A stretch of DNA of 64,000 bases, taken from NCBI GenBank assembly GCA_003349885.1, contig QFXC01000013.1, positions 620,001-684,000 on the forward strand. Direction: 5' to 3'. This DNA is from an endosymbiont of Galathealinum brachiosum. GTDB lineage: Bacteria > Pseudomonadota > Gammaproteobacteria > SZUA-229. Both the position numbers and the translations under genes were made by a program. This document shows, in pieces, positions 26,830-37,161 of this stretch. Within the stretch, counting starts at the first letter, position 1. Each line of letters starts with the position of its first letter. The notes under the pieces were generated by a model that had not been told where the DNA came from, made no database searches, and was given only the letters and a program-made list of their open reading frames with translations.

Positions 26830-27621
26830 TTACTGCATGCGCTTTGATTTTATCAGCATTTCATAAGCATTTTTGATGTCATGAACAATATCATGTGCTT
26901 CAACTACCTCTACTTCACTAGCACCTTTAGCAACTAACTTGTCAGGATGAAACTTACTCATCATCCTGCGATAAGCCTGTTTAACCTGTTCCTGATTTGC
27001 CCAACGGTTAACACCTAACATTTCATATGAATCTGAAAGACTAAAAACTTTTTTGGACACACTTGCTATCGGCTGATTAGCTACTTTTTTTTCTGCTCTT
27101 ACACGCCTTTCGATACGGGTATAAATAGAATCTGACACATCAAGACGTTTGCACATGCGTTTGATTAGTTTGCTTTCCCTGTCATTCAGACTTGCATCGG
27201 CATATGCCATTTTTAACTGAATTTCTATAAAAACCTGCACGACACTGACACGATGACTGCATTGACGCTTGAAACGCCATAATAAAGTTTCCAGAGTAAA
27301 ATCTTCATGTTTGCCTTCATTAAACAGGCGAATTGCCAGCTGACGTTGTTCTGACGTCAGGTCCAGATGATCCATAACCTGTGTGGCCAACTCAATTTCA
27401 ACGCTTTTAACCCGACCATCACATTTTGCAACATGTCCCATTGCTGCGAAACTGGATATAAAGAAAGCACCCTGCACAGCACCATCATAACCACTGGCTT
27501 CGAGTTTTTCCTGATAGGTTTGCCACCAGCGTGCTAGTGGATCTCTGAAAAGACGCTCTGTTAGTGCGTCAGGGCTAATAGATCGGAAAGTTTGTGTAAC
27601 TACATCGGCTAGGCGTGGCAA
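26830..27621 (-). CDS. TerB-like plus J-domain co-chaperone (DjlA-like)
   Basis: A 263-residue protein with a central helical TerB-like region (about 45-175, containing SSFAAMGHVAKCDGRV) and a C-terminal J domain with HPD at 225-227. This is the order of DjlA, which stimulates DnaK ATPase, but the N-terminal membrane anchor of DjlA is missing: residues 1-45 are polar. It would thus be cytoplasmic. Translation appears to start at TTG 27621: an in-frame stop lies only 15 bases upstream, AGGA is at good spacing, and the next ATG (Met61) would cut into the TerB region. The target client is unknown. Confidence 0.75.
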   Translation of the reverse strand: MPRLADVVTQTFRSISPDALTERLFRDPLARWWQTYQEKLEASGYDGAVQGAFFISSFAAMGHVAKCDGRVKSVEIELATQVMDHLDLTSEQRQLAIRLFNEGKHEDFTLETLLWRFKRQCSHRVSVVQVFIEIQLKMAYADASLNDRESKLIKRMCKRLDVSDSIYTRIERRVRAEKKVANQPIASVSKKVFSLSDSYEMLGVNRWANQEQVKQAYRRMMSKFHPDKLVAKGASEVEVVEAHDIVHDIKNAYEMLIKSKRMQ

Positions 27622-27756
27622 TGTCTTATCCTGCTTTCATCATTTCGTTGTAATAAACAATAGTCCAATAAAAAACAAAGGTAAAGGAAAAAATCAATAA
27701 AAATAGATATTTAGGTGGTTTTGTTAATAATTCACACTAAAAATATCATCTAAAAA

Positions 27757-28323
27757 TCAGAACAACTCAATTTCATCTTCTGTAGTAGCAACCTGATGCA
27801 TTTTTTCCAGCACCTCCATCATGTCTTCCCCGTTAAGAATCGCATCAAACAGAACACGTTCCTTTTCCATTGTGTAACGACTTCGAATCACTTCCTGTAA
27901 AGCGCCCCACTCATGGGGTGAATACAGTCTCGCTGGATCACTCACCAGATCACCCAGTTTGGACAGACTATTAACAACATGATCCATTCTCTGCACCAGC
28001 GTATCATAAAACTGAAACGCAACAATAGCCTGCTGCATCTTACTTGAGACCTGCTGACAGTTATCAACTACTATTTGTTGATCACTTTCATCCACATTAT
28101 ATTTCTCAAATAAACCTGATGTGCCTAATTCGATTGCTTTTATACTCCCCGCCATACTGGTAAAAGAGTCGGTCAGAGTATTCACTGAATTTGAGCCGTC
28201 TTTTAATGAAAACTCTACCTGAGCTGCCGCCAGTTTTAGCATCAGCACAGTTTCTTTTACCTGACTCCAGTCAAGGTCGGGATGATTAGCTGTAGAACTT
28301 GAATTTTTTTTGATCTCAGACAT
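27757..28323 (-). CDS. Small helical protein with CheZ-like D-x3-Q motif
   Basis: A 188-residue protein, predicted mostly helical, with no signal peptide. In the middle is AFQFYDTLVQRM, with Asp107 and Gln111. CheZ uses Asp-x3-Gln in a comparable QFQDLTGQ helix to dephosphorylate CheY, so this may be a response-regulator phosphatase or an inactive relative (inference). The acidic C-terminal end, EDEIELF, could serve as a docking tail, as CheZ has one that binds CheY. Its nearest signalling neighbours are the chemoreceptor at 31837 and the regulators after 39027. Similar proteins are usually annotated hypothetical. Confidence 0.55.
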   Translation of the reverse strand: MSEIKKNSSSTANHPDLDWSQVKETVLMLKLAAAQVEFSLKDGSNSVNTLTDSFTSMAGSIKAIELGTSGLFEKYNVDESDQQIVVDNCQQVSSKMQQAIVAFQFYDTLVQRMDHVVNSLSKLGDLVSDPARLYSPHEWGALQEVIRSRYTMEKERVLFDAILNGEDMMEVLEKMHQVATTEDEIELF

Positions 28324-28506
28324 TTATTATATCTCTTAACTTTAAAAAAGACGGTATACATCTGAGTGTAGATCAAACATTTAACAATATAATGAAAATG
28401 ATTCAACTCGCCTTAAAAAAGACTTAACGACAAATATTTAAGTACAGACAAGACGAGAAAAAACACTAAAAAATAATATTCAGCCCCAGGTATAACAAAC
28501 TCAGAC

Positions 28507-29697
28507 TTATACAGGTTTAACCGTGGAAGCAGCCAACCTTGCTCTGCCACGAGCCTCATCTATTGAGCTACCACTTGAGACTGCAACACCCATACGACGT
28601 TTTTCAAATGCTTCAGGTTTTCCGAACAAACGAATTTCCGTTGAAGGTACACTTAATGCTTTTTCTATATTATCAAAAGAAATAGCCTTTGCATTTTTAC
28701 CACCATATATAACAGCACTTGCACCATCACATCGTAAACTGGTGTCCACGGGCAAGCCGAGCACGGCACGTGCATGTAATGCAAATTCAGATTGCCATTG
28801 AGTTATGATTGTTACCAGACCGGTATCATGGGGTCTTGGGCTTACTTCACTAAAATAAACCTCATCACCTTTTATAAACAGTTCAACACCAAATAAACCA
28901 CGACCACCCAGGGCTGTGGTCACTTTTTCTGCAATATCTCTGGATTTTTCTAATGCGCTTTCTGACATAGGGTGAGGTTGCCAGCTCTCAACATAATCAC
29001 CATTTTTTTGAATATGGCCAACAGGTGCGCAGAAATGCGTTTCAATTTCATCATCAGAATTTAGCGCTCTAACCGTTAACTGGGTAATTTCATAATCAAA
29101 ATCGACTACACCCTCAACAATGACTCTGCCATGATTAACCCTGCCCGCATCCATAGCATATTGCCATGCGGCCTCCACATCACTTTCAGACTCCAGTCGT
29201 GATTGCCCCTTACCTGACGAAGACATCACCGGTTTTATAATGCAGGGAAAACCTATCAGTTTTGCTGCCTGCTGTAACTCTTCAAAACTATCAGCAAAAA
29301 TATAATCAGATGTTTCAAGCTTTAAATCTTCTGCCGCCAACCGACGAATACCTTCACGATTCATAGTAAGCTGAGTAGCACGTGCAGTAGGAATAACTTC
29401 AGCCAGACCTTCTTCTTCAATTACTGCCAGCATATCAGTAACTATCGCCTCTATTTCTGGCACAATTAAATCTGGACGCTCTTTTTTAACCAGCGCTTTT
29501 AACGCATCACCATCGGTCATATCAATAACATAGGAACGATGCGCAACCTGATGTCCCGGTGCATTTTCATAACGATCAACAGCGATCACTTCAATACCGA
29601 AACGCTGTAACTCGATAATAACTTCTTTACCAAGTTCACCAGAGCCCAGCAACATAACTTTTGTTGCTGTCGTGGATAATGGAGTTCCTATTTTCAT
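28507..29697 (-). CDS. purT: Formate-dependent GAR transformylase
   Basis: A 396-residue ATP-grasp enzyme that formylates glycinamide ribonucleotide with formate and ATP in purine synthesis, an alternative to folate-dependent PurN. The N-terminal Rossmann-like part has [13 protein letters not shown]; the ATP-grasp part has [13 protein letters not shown] and the metal site [10 protein letters not shown]. The length and order are those of E. coli PurT. It lies between ilvD and the CheZ-like gene on the same strand with gaps of more than 100 bases, so it is probably its own unit. Confidence 0.95.
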   Translation of the reverse strand: MKIGTPLSTTATKVMLLGSGELGKEVIIELQRFGIEVIAVDRYENAPGHQVAHRSYVIDMTDGDALKALVKKERPDLIVPEIEAIVTDMLAVIEEEGLAEVIPTARATQLTMNREGIRRLAAEDLKLETSDYIFADSFEELQQAAKLIGFPCIIKPVMSSSGKGQSRLESESDVEAAWQYAMDAGRVNHGRVIVEGVVDFDYEITQLTVRALNSDDEIETHFCAPVGHIQKNGDYVESWQPHPMSESALEKSRDIAEKVTTALGGRGLFGVELFIKGDEVYFSEVSPRPHDTGLVTIITQWQSEFALHARAVLGLPVDTSLRCDGASAVIYGGKNAKAISFDNIEKALSVPSTEIRLFGKPEAFEKRRMGVAVSSGSSIDEARGRARLAASTVKPV

Positions 29698-29791
29698 ATT
29701 TAACCTTTAAACAGATGCTTTTGAAAATAATCGTACGCCAGAATCTAAAGCTGACCCTTGTTTGGGGAGCTGGCTTTTGACTTTTTGTTTT

Positions 29792-29805
29792 GACTTACGA
29801 CTTCT
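29792..29805. repeat. Heptamer repeat remnant (GACTTAC GACTTCT)
   Basis: Two tandem heptamers, the second degenerate, between ilvD and purT. Same family as the arrays near 26.8 and 31.7 kb. Confidence 0.6.
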
Positions 29806-29819
29806 GACTATCTTTTTAT

Positions 29820-31667
29820 TTATTTTTCCAATTGAGAAACATCTCGCACCGCACCACGCGCCGCACTGGTCGTCATCGCTGCATATGCTTTAAGCGCGTT
29901 GCTTACAACTCGCTCACGCCCAACCGGCTTCCATGCATCTTTTCCTTTTGCATCCATCCTGGTTCTACGTTGAGATAATTCATCGTCTGAAATCGCTAAA
30001 TTAATCGTTCGATTTGGAATATCGATTTCTATTTTATCGCCTTCTTCAACCAGACCAATCGCACCACCTTCCGCGGCTTCCGGCGAAGCATGCCCAATTG
30101 ATAAACCAGATGTTCCACCGGAGAATCGGCCATCAGTTAATAATGCACAGGCCTTACCCAGGCCTTTTGATTTCAGATAAGAAGTTGGGTACAACATCTC
30201 CTGCATACCCGGACCACCCTTGGGGCCTTCATAACGAATAATAACCACATCTCCTGCAATAACTTTATCATCTAAAATAGTGGCTACCGCATCATCCTGA
30301 GATTCAAAAATGCGTGCTTTTCCGGTAAAGGTTAAATTATCTTCATCTACACCTGCGGTTTTAACAATACAACCCAGCTCGGCAATATTGCCAAAGAGAA
30401 CAGCCAGACCACCATCGAGTGAATAGGCATTTTCCAGATTATGAATACAACCATTGGCACGATCAGTATCTAATGGCCAGACTTTTTCCTGAGAAAAAGC
30501 CTGTTGTGTCGGCACATTACCCGGCGCAGCTGAAAAAAGTTTTTTAGCCGCGTCATCATCCGATACAGCGATATCCCATTTTGCTAATGCATCCGCCATG
30601 CTGGCGCTATGCACCGTAGGCAGTTCGGTATGCAAACAATCTGCACGGTCTAGTTCACCTAGTATACCCATCACACCACCGGCACGATGAACATCTTCCA
30701 TATGATATTTCTGTGTTGCCGGTGCAACCTTACAGAGATTAGGCACTTTACGTGAAAGACGATCAATATCATCCATAGTGAAATTCACTTCACCTTCCTG
30801 TGCAGCCGCCAGTAAATGCAACACCGTATTGGTTGAACCACCCATAGCAATATCAAGACACATAGCGTTTTCAAACGCTTTAAAATTCGCAATCGAGCGA
30901 GGCAGCATATCGTAGTTATCATTTTCATAATGATCTCTGGTTATCGCCACAATACGTCGACCTGCTTCTAAAAATAACTCTTCACGATACGCATGAGTTG
31001 CTAGCAATGACCCGTTACCAGGCAAAGACAACCCTAAGGCTTCTGTCAAACAGTTCATTGAGTTTGCTGTAAACATACCCGAACAGGATCCACAGGTTGG
31101 ACAGGCTGAACGCTCTACCTGCGCTACGATTTCATCAGACTGGTTATCATCTGCGGCCATGACCATGGCATCCACTAAATCTAAATGCACTTCTTCACCC
31201 AGCATTTCTGATTTACCCGATTCCATTGGCCCACCGGAAACAAAAATAACCGGTATATTTAAACGCATTGAAGCCAGTAACATGCCCGGAGTAATTTTGT
31301 CGCAATTTGATATACAGACAATGGCATCTGCACAGTGCGCATTCACCATATACTCAACTGAATCCGCAATAATTTCCCGCGAAGGCAATGAATACAACAT
31401 GCCACCATGACCCATGGCAATACCGTCATCAACAGCAATAGTATTAAACTCTTTTGCAATACCGCCGGCTTTTTCTACTTCACGCGCTACCAGCTGCCCC
31501 ATATCTTTTAAATGCACATGACCGGGAACAAACTGGGTAAATGAATTAGCAATCGCAATAATCGGTTTTTCAAAGTCCCCATCTTTCATACCTGTGGCAC
31601 GCCATAGCGCACGGGCACCTGCCATGTTTCGACCATGGGTTGACGTTCGAGAGCGATAAACTGGCAT
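29820..31667 (-). CDS. ilvD: Dihydroxy-acid dehydratase
   Basis: A 615-residue iron-sulfur enzyme that dehydrates 2,3-dihydroxy acids to 2-oxo acids in isoleucine and valine synthesis. Cluster-binding cysteines are visible in [12 protein letters not shown] and [11 protein letters not shown], and the C-terminal [11 protein letters not shown] and [10 protein letters not shown] are family signatures. The ATG at 31667 is preceded by AAGGTC. It is the long (E. coli type) form. It lies alone between heptamer-rich intergenic regions and completes the branched-chain pathway with ilvE further along this strand. Confidence 0.95.
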   Translation of the reverse strand: MPVYRSRTSTHGRNMAGARALWRATGMKDGDFEKPIIAIANSFTQFVPGHVHLKDMGQLVAREVEKAGGIAKEFNTIAVDDGIAMGHGGMLYSLPSREIIADSVEYMVNAHCADAIVCISNCDKITPGMLLASMRLNIPVIFVSGGPMESGKSEMLGEEVHLDLVDAMVMAADDNQSDEIVAQVERSACPTCGSCSGMFTANSMNCLTEALGLSLPGNGSLLATHAYREELFLEAGRRIVAITRDHYENDNYDMLPRSIANFKAFENAMCLDIAMGGSTNTVLHLLAAAQEGEVNFTMDDIDRLSRKVPNLCKVAPATQKYHMEDVHRAGGVMGILGELDRADCLHTELPTVHSASMADALAKWDIAVSDDDAAKKLFSAAPGNVPTQQAFSQEKVWPLDTDRANGCIHNLENAYSLDGGLAVLFGNIAELGCIVKTAGVDEDNLTFTGKARIFESQDDAVATILDDKVIAGDVVIIRYEGPKGGPGMQEMLYPTSYLKSKGLGKACALLTDGRFSGGTSGLSIGHASPEAAEGGAIGLVEEGDKIEIDIPNRTINLAISDDELSQRRTRMDAKGKDAWKPVGRERVVSNALKAYAAMTTSAARGAVRDVSQLEK

Positions 31668-31720
31668 TTTGAGACCTTTTATTAATTTAATTGAAGACTG
31701 ATATTGTAAATGAATAACCT

Positions 31721-31755
31721 ATAAGTCGTAAGTCATAAGTCACAAGTCGTAAGTC
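31721..31755. repeat. Heptamer array, five units of (G/A)(T/C)AAGTC
   Basis: Five tandem heptamers, the reverse complement of GACTTAC with small changes. It faces a matching array (31800-31827) across the terminator at 31771-31795, so the two arrays can pair. Confidence 0.85.
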
Positions 31756-31770
31756 TAAAACACAAAAAAA

Positions 31771-31795
31771 GCGGGCTCTCCATTGGAGGGCCCGC
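31771..31795. terminator. Strong bidirectional terminator between the chemoreceptor gene and ilvD
   Basis: An 11-bp stem GCGGGCTCTCC / GGAGGGCCCGC with one wobble pair and an ATT loop, flanked by a run of A on the left and of T on the right. On the minus strand it ends the chemoreceptor transcript, about 40 bases after that gene's stop. Confidence 0.85.
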
Positions 31796-31799
31796 TTTT

Positions 31800-31827
31800 G
31801 ACTTAAGACTGTAGACTTCTGACTTAC
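31800..31827. repeat. Heptamer array, four units of GACTNNN
   Basis: Four units: GACTTAA, GACTGTA, GACTTCT and GACTTAC. It is in inverted orientation to the array at 31721-31755. Confidence 0.8.
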
Positions 31828-31836
31828 GACTGCTCT

Positions 31837-33468
31837 TTAAATCTTGAGCCTGGAAATAACGTGTTTAAGCTCCTCAGCTACATTGCGTAAATCTTCCGAT
31901 GTTTCCGCCATATGAGTCGCACCATCTGAAGAAACTTCAGCACCCTGCGAAATACTCACAATACTGCGATTAATTTCTTCAGCCACTGCATTTTGCTCTT
32001 CTGCCGAGCTTGCAATCAGGGTATTCATATCATTAATATTAGTAACGGATGAAGTAATACTGGTTAACACTTCTCCTGCACGTGCTGCTGTATCTCGAGT
32101 TACATCAGCCTGTGAACGACTCTGATTCATTGCTTCAACAGCCTGCTGAGCACCACTTTGCAGCTTTTCAATCATACTTTGAATTTCTTCTGTTGATGTT
32201 TGAGTACGCTGCGCCAGAACCCGCACTTCATCTGCAACAACGGCAAAACCTCGACCCTGCTCACCCGCACGAGCCGCTTCTATTGCCGCATTTAACGCCA
32301 ATAGATTTGTTTGTTCTGCAATACCACGAATAACATCCAGTACCGAACCTATTTCTACCGAATCATTTTCCAGGGCATGAATAACATCCGCTGCTCTTTC
32401 TACCTGCTGTACTAATTTCGAAATTGCACTAATAGATTCATTAACAACACTCTGCCCGGTATTAACTTCGCTATTTGCCTGATTAGCCGAGTCTGCTGCA
32501 AGCTGTGCATTTTGCGCAACTTCATGCACCGTTGCAGTCATTTCATTCATCGCAGTCGCCACCTGGTCAGTTTCCATCCGCTGTTGACCCATCGCCTGAC
32601 TAGACTGTTCTGTACTATGCGCCATTTCTTCTGCTGAAGTTGAAAGTTTGTATACCGACTGGTTAATCTGATTAACGATATTACCGATATCATCTCTTAA
32701 TATTGATGCACTATCGGCTACCTGACCTAATTCATCAGCCGAGTCGACTGTTATCTCATGAGTAAAATCTCCCGATGCCATTAATGACAAATCCTGAGCC
32801 ACTGCCTGCGCAGGTACAACAATGATTTTTCTAACCATAATCAGGAATACTAAAAATGCAGCCACAACAGAGATAATGAGTGAAATTACGGTAATTTCCA
32901 CACCTTCCATAGCATGCTGTTCACTTCTCGCTATAATTCTCCTTACACTTGCCCCTAATTGCTCCGATACAACTTCTAGCATTTTAGTGGTTTTCTGGTC
33001 GATGCCTTTTACAGATTTATCTCCCACTTTATAGTCATAACCCGAGCTTACAAAAATCTCCAACCCTTTTTTATATAACGGCAAAAGATGAGCGTGCTCT
33101 GCTTTAACTTTACTCAAACTCTGCTCAATCTTGGCATCATGCACATCGGCACTTAACAGATCAATTTCATGCTGTACATTTTCATGTTTTTTTAAAAATT
33201 TTCCCCAGTATTTTTTTCTCTGTGAGTCTTCATGCCCCCTTATCAGCACATTTTTCCAGTCCTGAACCTGGGATCTAAAACCCACCGAAATATCAGTAAA
33301 TTCCGCTTCAACTTTCAATGCATGATGTATAGCATCTGACATTTCCTGCTTTACAACCCACCCACTATAAACACCATAAACAGTTGCAGCCAGAACAAGG
33401 GAGGTTCCAAAACCGGTAATCATAAGTAATTTATTGCGAATGCTTGAACAGATATATTTCTTTATCAC
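31837..33468 (-). CDS. Methyl-accepting chemotaxis protein
   Basis: A transmembrane chemoreceptor of about 543 residues. A first membrane segment ([20 protein letters not shown]) is followed by a periplasmic helical sensor of about 150 residues, a second segment ([20 protein letters not shown]), a HAMP linker and the cytoplasmic signalling hairpin with its near-invariant tip [19 protein letters not shown]. The ligand is not predictable. I chose the GTG at 33468 because it leaves a short basic N-terminus and GAGA lies upstream; GTG 33480 or TTG 33555 are alternatives. No cheA or cheW is present nearby. A strong terminator follows. Confidence 0.85.
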   Translation of the reverse strand: MIKKYICSSIRNKLLMITGFGTSLVLAATVYGVYSGWVVKQEMSDAIHHALKVEAEFTDISVGFRSQVQDWKNVLIRGHEDSQRKKYWGKFLKKHENVQHEIDLLSADVHDAKIEQSLSKVKAEHAHLLPLYKKGLEIFVSSGYDYKVGDKSVKGIDQKTTKMLEVVSEQLGASVRRIIARSEQHAMEGVEITVISLIISVVAAFLVFLIMVRKIIVVPAQAVAQDLSLMASGDFTHEITVDSADELGQVADSASILRDDIGNIVNQINQSVYKLSTSAEEMAHSTEQSSQAMGQQRMETDQVATAMNEMTATVHEVAQNAQLAADSANQANSEVNTGQSVVNESISAISKLVQQVERAADVIHALENDSVEIGSVLDVIRGIAEQTNLLALNAAIEAARAGEQGRGFAVVADEVRVLAQRTQTSTEEIQSMIEKLQSGAQQAVEAMNQSRSQADVTRDTAARAGEVLTSITSSVTNINDMNTLIASSAEEQNAVAEEINRSIVSISQGAEVSSDGATHMAETSEDLRNVAEELKHVISRLKI

Positions 33469-33646
33469 TTTGTTTCTCACTTTATTTAGAGCGAACGACC
33501 CTGCAATGATCTTTTCAGCTTTAAGTATTGTTATAGCAAAGATATCGACAAACAACAGAAAGACTTTAGCGAAATTATTTATTCATAAACAGTCTTATGA
33601 TTGATTTTATAAATGAAATTAGCTCAGATTCAGCTACAATCAGCCC

Positions 33647-34594
33647 ATGACACTAACAGAATTAAAATATATCGTTGCGGTCGCGCAATACAAACACTTT
33701 GGTAAAGCTGCTAAAGCCTGCTTCGTTAGCCAGCCGACGTTAAGTCTGGGTATCAAAAAACTTGAAGAAGAATTAGAGCTGAGTATTTTTGAACGTGAAG
33801 CCCGTAATGAATTACGCATTACCGAACAAGGTGCACAAATTATAGAGCAGGCTCAAAAGGTCCTGGATCAGGCATCACACCTGAAAACGCTGGCTCAGGC
33901 CCATCAGGATCCATTAGCAGCGCCCCTAAGACTCGGAGCCATATATACAATTGCTCCCTATTTATTACCTGAACTCATTCCGCGTCTGCATAAACGCGCA
34001 CCACAAATGCAATTACGACTGGAAGAAAATTTCACAGCAGTACTTTCCGAACAATTAAAACAGGGCAAACTCGATGTCATACTTATTGCCCTGCCATTTA
34101 ATGAAGCAGGCGTAATGACACAGGCTGTATATGACGAACCGTTTGAAGCAGTTATACCTGTCAGCCACCACTGGCAAGACCGTCAACAGATAAAAGCAAA
34201 TGAACTGGCTCAGGAAAATCTGTTGTTACTCGGCCCCGGGCATTGTTTTCGTGACCAGGTATTGCAGGCTTGCCCTGACTGCAGCTCATCCAGTAATTTA
34301 CAGGAAAGTCTGGCAGGAGGGTCACTGGAAACTATTCGCCATATGGTGGCAAGCGGCACGGGCATTACGGTACTTCCTTCCAGTTCAAAGCAAAAAGCAA
34401 CAAACAATCCGTTAATAAAAATGATCCCTTTTATTAACCCAGCACCACAACGTCGCGTTGCCCTGGCCTGGCGTAAGGGGTTTACCCGACCTGAAGCAAT
34501 TGAAGTATTACGTCAGCAAATTCTAAAATGCTCTCTTAGTGGCGTAAATATGCTGACTGAAGAAACAACCCAGACAAATAAACAACGACTGTGA
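33647..34594 (+). CDS. oxyR: OxyR, hydrogen peroxide-sensing LysR regulator
   Basis: A 315-residue LysR-type regulator. The N-terminal winged helix reads LKYIVAVAQYKHFGKAAKAC followed by SQPTLS. The redox pair is conserved: Cys200 in GHCFRDQ and Cys209, nine residues apart, equivalent to Cys199 and Cys208 of E. coli OxyR; a third cysteine is at 212. Oxidation to a disulfide would activate antioxidant genes. It overlaps argE by 4 bases (GTGA), so it is translated in one unit with arginine genes, which is unusual. It is divergent from the chemoreceptor gene. Confidence 0.9.
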   Translation: MTLTELKYIVAVAQYKHFGKAAKACFVSQPTLSLGIKKLEEELELSIFEREARNELRITEQGAQIIEQAQKVLDQASHLKTLAQAHQDPLAAPLRLGAIYTIAPYLLPELIPRLHKRAPQMQLRLEENFTAVLSEQLKQGKLDVILIALPFNEAGVMTQAVYDEPFEAVIPVSHHWQDRQQIKANELAQENLLLLGPGHCFRDQVLQACPDCSSSSNLQESLAGGSLETIRHMVASGTGITVLPSSSKQKATNNPLIKMIPFINPAPQRRVALAWRKGFTRPEAIEVLRQQILKCSLSGVNMLTEETTQTNKQRL

Positions 34595-35748
34595 ATAAAG
34601 CCAACTCTAAACCCGATACACTGACAATGATTCAGCAACTCATTGCTACGCCATCTGTAAGCTGCGTTGACCCCAAAATTGATCAGAGCAACTTACCGGT
34701 AATACACCTGTTAGCAAACTGGTTAAATGAACTAGGGTTTAAAGTTGAGGAGCTTGCAGTTGCAAACGGTAAAGCCAATCTTATAGCCACTCTGGGCTCA
34801 GGGTCAGGTGGTCTCATTCTGGCCGGGCATACAGATACGGTTCCATATGATGAAAATCACTGGCAACACAACCCTTTTAAGTTAACTGAAAAAGATGGAA
34901 AGTTTTATGGTCTGGGCACATCAGACATGAAAGCCTTTCTAGCGCTCGCCATTGAAGCAGCAATTAGTTTTGAGAAAAAAGAATATAAACAACCGCTCAT
35001 AATACTCGCAACATCTGACGAAGAAACCACAATGGCCGGAGCGAAAGCTCTCGTCGATGCTGGAAAACCCGCCGCTCGTTACGCAGTTATTGGTGAGCCA
35101 ACAGGCATGAAACCCATTCGTATGCATAAAGGCATTATGATGGAGGCGATTCGTATTACCGGCCTTGCGGGACATTCAAGCAACCCTGCCTATGGACATA
35201 ATGCTTTAGAAGCCATGCATAAAGTCATAGCCGAATTAATGTTATGGCGGGATGAATTACAACAGCAATACACCAATCACTTATTTGAAGTACCCGTACC
35301 AACCATGAATTTTGGGCATATACACGGAGGCGATAATCCAAATCGAATTTGTGGTACCTGTGAGCTGCATATTGATATTCGCCCCTTACCGGGTATGACG
35401 CTAGAGAACTTACGCACCGAGTTAAAACAGCGCCTGCAAAAAGTGATGCCCGCTCATGGCTTTACACTGGAGGTTCTACCTTTATTCTCTGGTATTCCTT
35501 CAATGGAAACGCCAACTGAATCTGCATTAGTCAAAGCAGCAGAAAAACTCACTGGTCATATTGCAGGTAGTGTCGCGTTTGGAACTGAGGCACCTTATTT
35601 GACTGAAATGGGCATAGACACTATTGTATTGGGGCCGGGTGATATTGCACAGGCCCACCAACCGGATGAATATTTAGATATTGATCGGATTGAACCGACA
35701 GTAGATATACTGAAAAAACTGATACATAAGTTTTGTATTCAGGCTTAA
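34591..35748 (+). CDS. argE: Acetylornithine deacetylase
   Basis: A 385-residue zinc peptidase of the M20 family that hydrolyses N-acetylornithine to ornithine and acetate. Metal-site residues are His80 and Asp82 in GHTDTVP, Asp112 in GTSDMKA and the Glu144-Glu145 pair in SDEETTM. It starts with GTG inside the oxyR stop, so it is translationally coupled. argA follows after 84 bases. Having both ArgE and the classical ArgA indicates the linear arginine pathway without acetyl recycling (known pathway logic). Confidence 0.9.
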   Translation: MNKANSKPDTLTMIQQLIATPSVSCVDPKIDQSNLPVIHLLANWLNELGFKVEELAVANGKANLIATLGSGSGGLILAGHTDTVPYDENHWQHNPFKLTEKDGKFYGLGTSDMKAFLALAIEAAISFEKKEYKQPLIILATSDEETTMAGAKALVDAGKPAARYAVIGEPTGMKPIRMHKGIMMEAIRITGLAGHSSNPAYGHNALEAMHKVIAELMLWRDELQQQYTNHLFEVPVPTMNFGHIHGGDNPNRICGTCELHIDIRPLPGMTLENLRTELKQRLQKVMPAHGFTLEVLPLFSGIPSMETPTESALVKAAEKLTGHIAGSVAFGTEAPYLTEMGIDTIVLGPGDIAQAHQPDEYLDIDRIEPTVDILKKLIHKFCIQA

Positions 35749-35832
35749 ATATGTGCAGAGTCAGTTGCACTGCCATGGCACACCTCCATCGGGGAAGAGC
35801 TGAACAAAACAAACTGGAAAAATTAACCAACA

Positions 35833-37143
35833 ATGACATCAAATAAACAACAATACGTAGACTGGTTCCGTGGATCTTCACCTTATATTCATAGCCATCG
35901 CGGGCGCACGTTTGTTATTTATATTTCAGGCGAAACTATCACTCACGATGGTTTCCCCCATTTAATTCATGATATCGCTCTACTTAATAGTCTTGGCGTA
36001 AAACTGGTGCTGGTTCATGGTGCACGCCCACAAATAAAACAACAGCTTGAAACATTGAAAATTAAATCTGATTTTCACAATGGCTGGCGCATCACACCCG
36101 CTAAAATACTACCCGGCATTGAGCAGGCAGTCGGACAGGTTCGAGTAAATATAGAAACACATTTATCTAAGGGGCTAATTAATACTCCCATGGCCGGTGC
36201 TGCATTAAGCGTTATCTCCGGAAACTTTGTAACAGCCAGACCCTATGGAGTTAGACAGGGCATAGATTTTGGTTTTACAGGTGACATTAGAAAAGTTAAT
36301 ACCAATGCAATTCAGCAACAACTCTCGCTGAATAATATTGTATTACTCTCACCCATAGCCTATTCACCCAGCGGTGAGGCATTTAATTGCCGCGCTGAAG
36401 ATGTGGCCACTGCAGCAGCAAGTGCATTAGGCGCTGACAAGCTCATTTTTATGATGCCCGCAGCAGGCGTACAAAATGAACAGAAAAAAATTGTGCATCA
36501 GTTAAGCCTGACAGAAGCAGAATCACTTTCAGAAAAAAATAACAATGACGAAATCACTCAGCTACATCTTTGCAGCGCAGTTAATGCCTGTAAAAAAGGT
36601 GTTCGCAGAGCGCATTTAATCAGCCATGAAACAGATGGCGCATTACTGCTTGAACTATATACTAGAGACGGCAGTGGCACGATGATCACCACAGACACCT
36701 ATGAAGGGTTACGTCAGGCCAATATAAATGATGTCGGCGGCATACTAGAATTGATTCAACCCCTGGAACAACAGAATGTTCTAGCTCACCGCTCACGCGA
36801 ACAACTCGAACTTGAAATTGAACAGTTTACCGTTATAGAACGTGATGGAATGATCATCGCCTGTGCAGCACTTTATCCTTACGATAATCACTGTGCTGAA
36901 CTAGCATGTGTAGCCGTTCATAACGACTACCAGAAACAGGGACGTGCTGGTGAATTAATACAACACGTTCAACAACAATGCAGACATAATCATATAAACC
37001 AGTTATTTATACTAACCACTCATACTGCACACTGGTTTATAGAAAAGGGTTTTATCGAAGGCGATTTAAAGCAGATACCTATTCAACGCAGAGATATGTA
37101 TAACGCACAAAGAAACTCTAAGATATATATTAAAAATTTATAA
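35833..37143 (+). CDS. argA: N-acetylglutamate synthase
   Basis: A 436-residue enzyme for the first step of arginine synthesis, acetylating glutamate with acetyl-CoA. The N-terminal amino-acid-kinase fold (VLVHGARPQI near residue 57) is the arginine-sensing part, and the C-terminal GNAT domain has LACVAVHNDYQKQGRAGELI, whose QKQGRA loop binds acetyl-CoA. This is the classical two-domain ArgA, normally inhibited by arginine. It follows argE on the same strand. A histidine kinase gene begins 18 bases after its stop. Confidence 0.95.
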   Translation: MTSNKQQYVDWFRGSSPYIHSHRGRTFVIYISGETITHDGFPHLIHDIALLNSLGVKLVLVHGARPQIKQQLETLKIKSDFHNGWRITPAKILPGIEQAVGQVRVNIETHLSKGLINTPMAGAALSVISGNFVTARPYGVRQGIDFGFTGDIRKVNTNAIQQQLSLNNIVLLSPIAYSPSGEAFNCRAEDVATAAASALGADKLIFMMPAAGVQNEQKKIVHQLSLTEAESLSEKNNNDEITQLHLCSAVNACKKGVRRAHLISHETDGALLLELYTRDGSGTMITTDTYEGLRQANINDVGGILELIQPLEQQNVLAHRSREQLELEIEQFTVIERDGMIIACAALYPYDNHCAELACVAVHNDYQKQGRAGELIQHVQQQCRHNHINQLFILTTHTAHWFIEKGFIEGDLKQIPIQRRDMYNAQRNSKIYIKNL

Positions 37144-37161
37144 TCGGATCACAGCTAGTTC

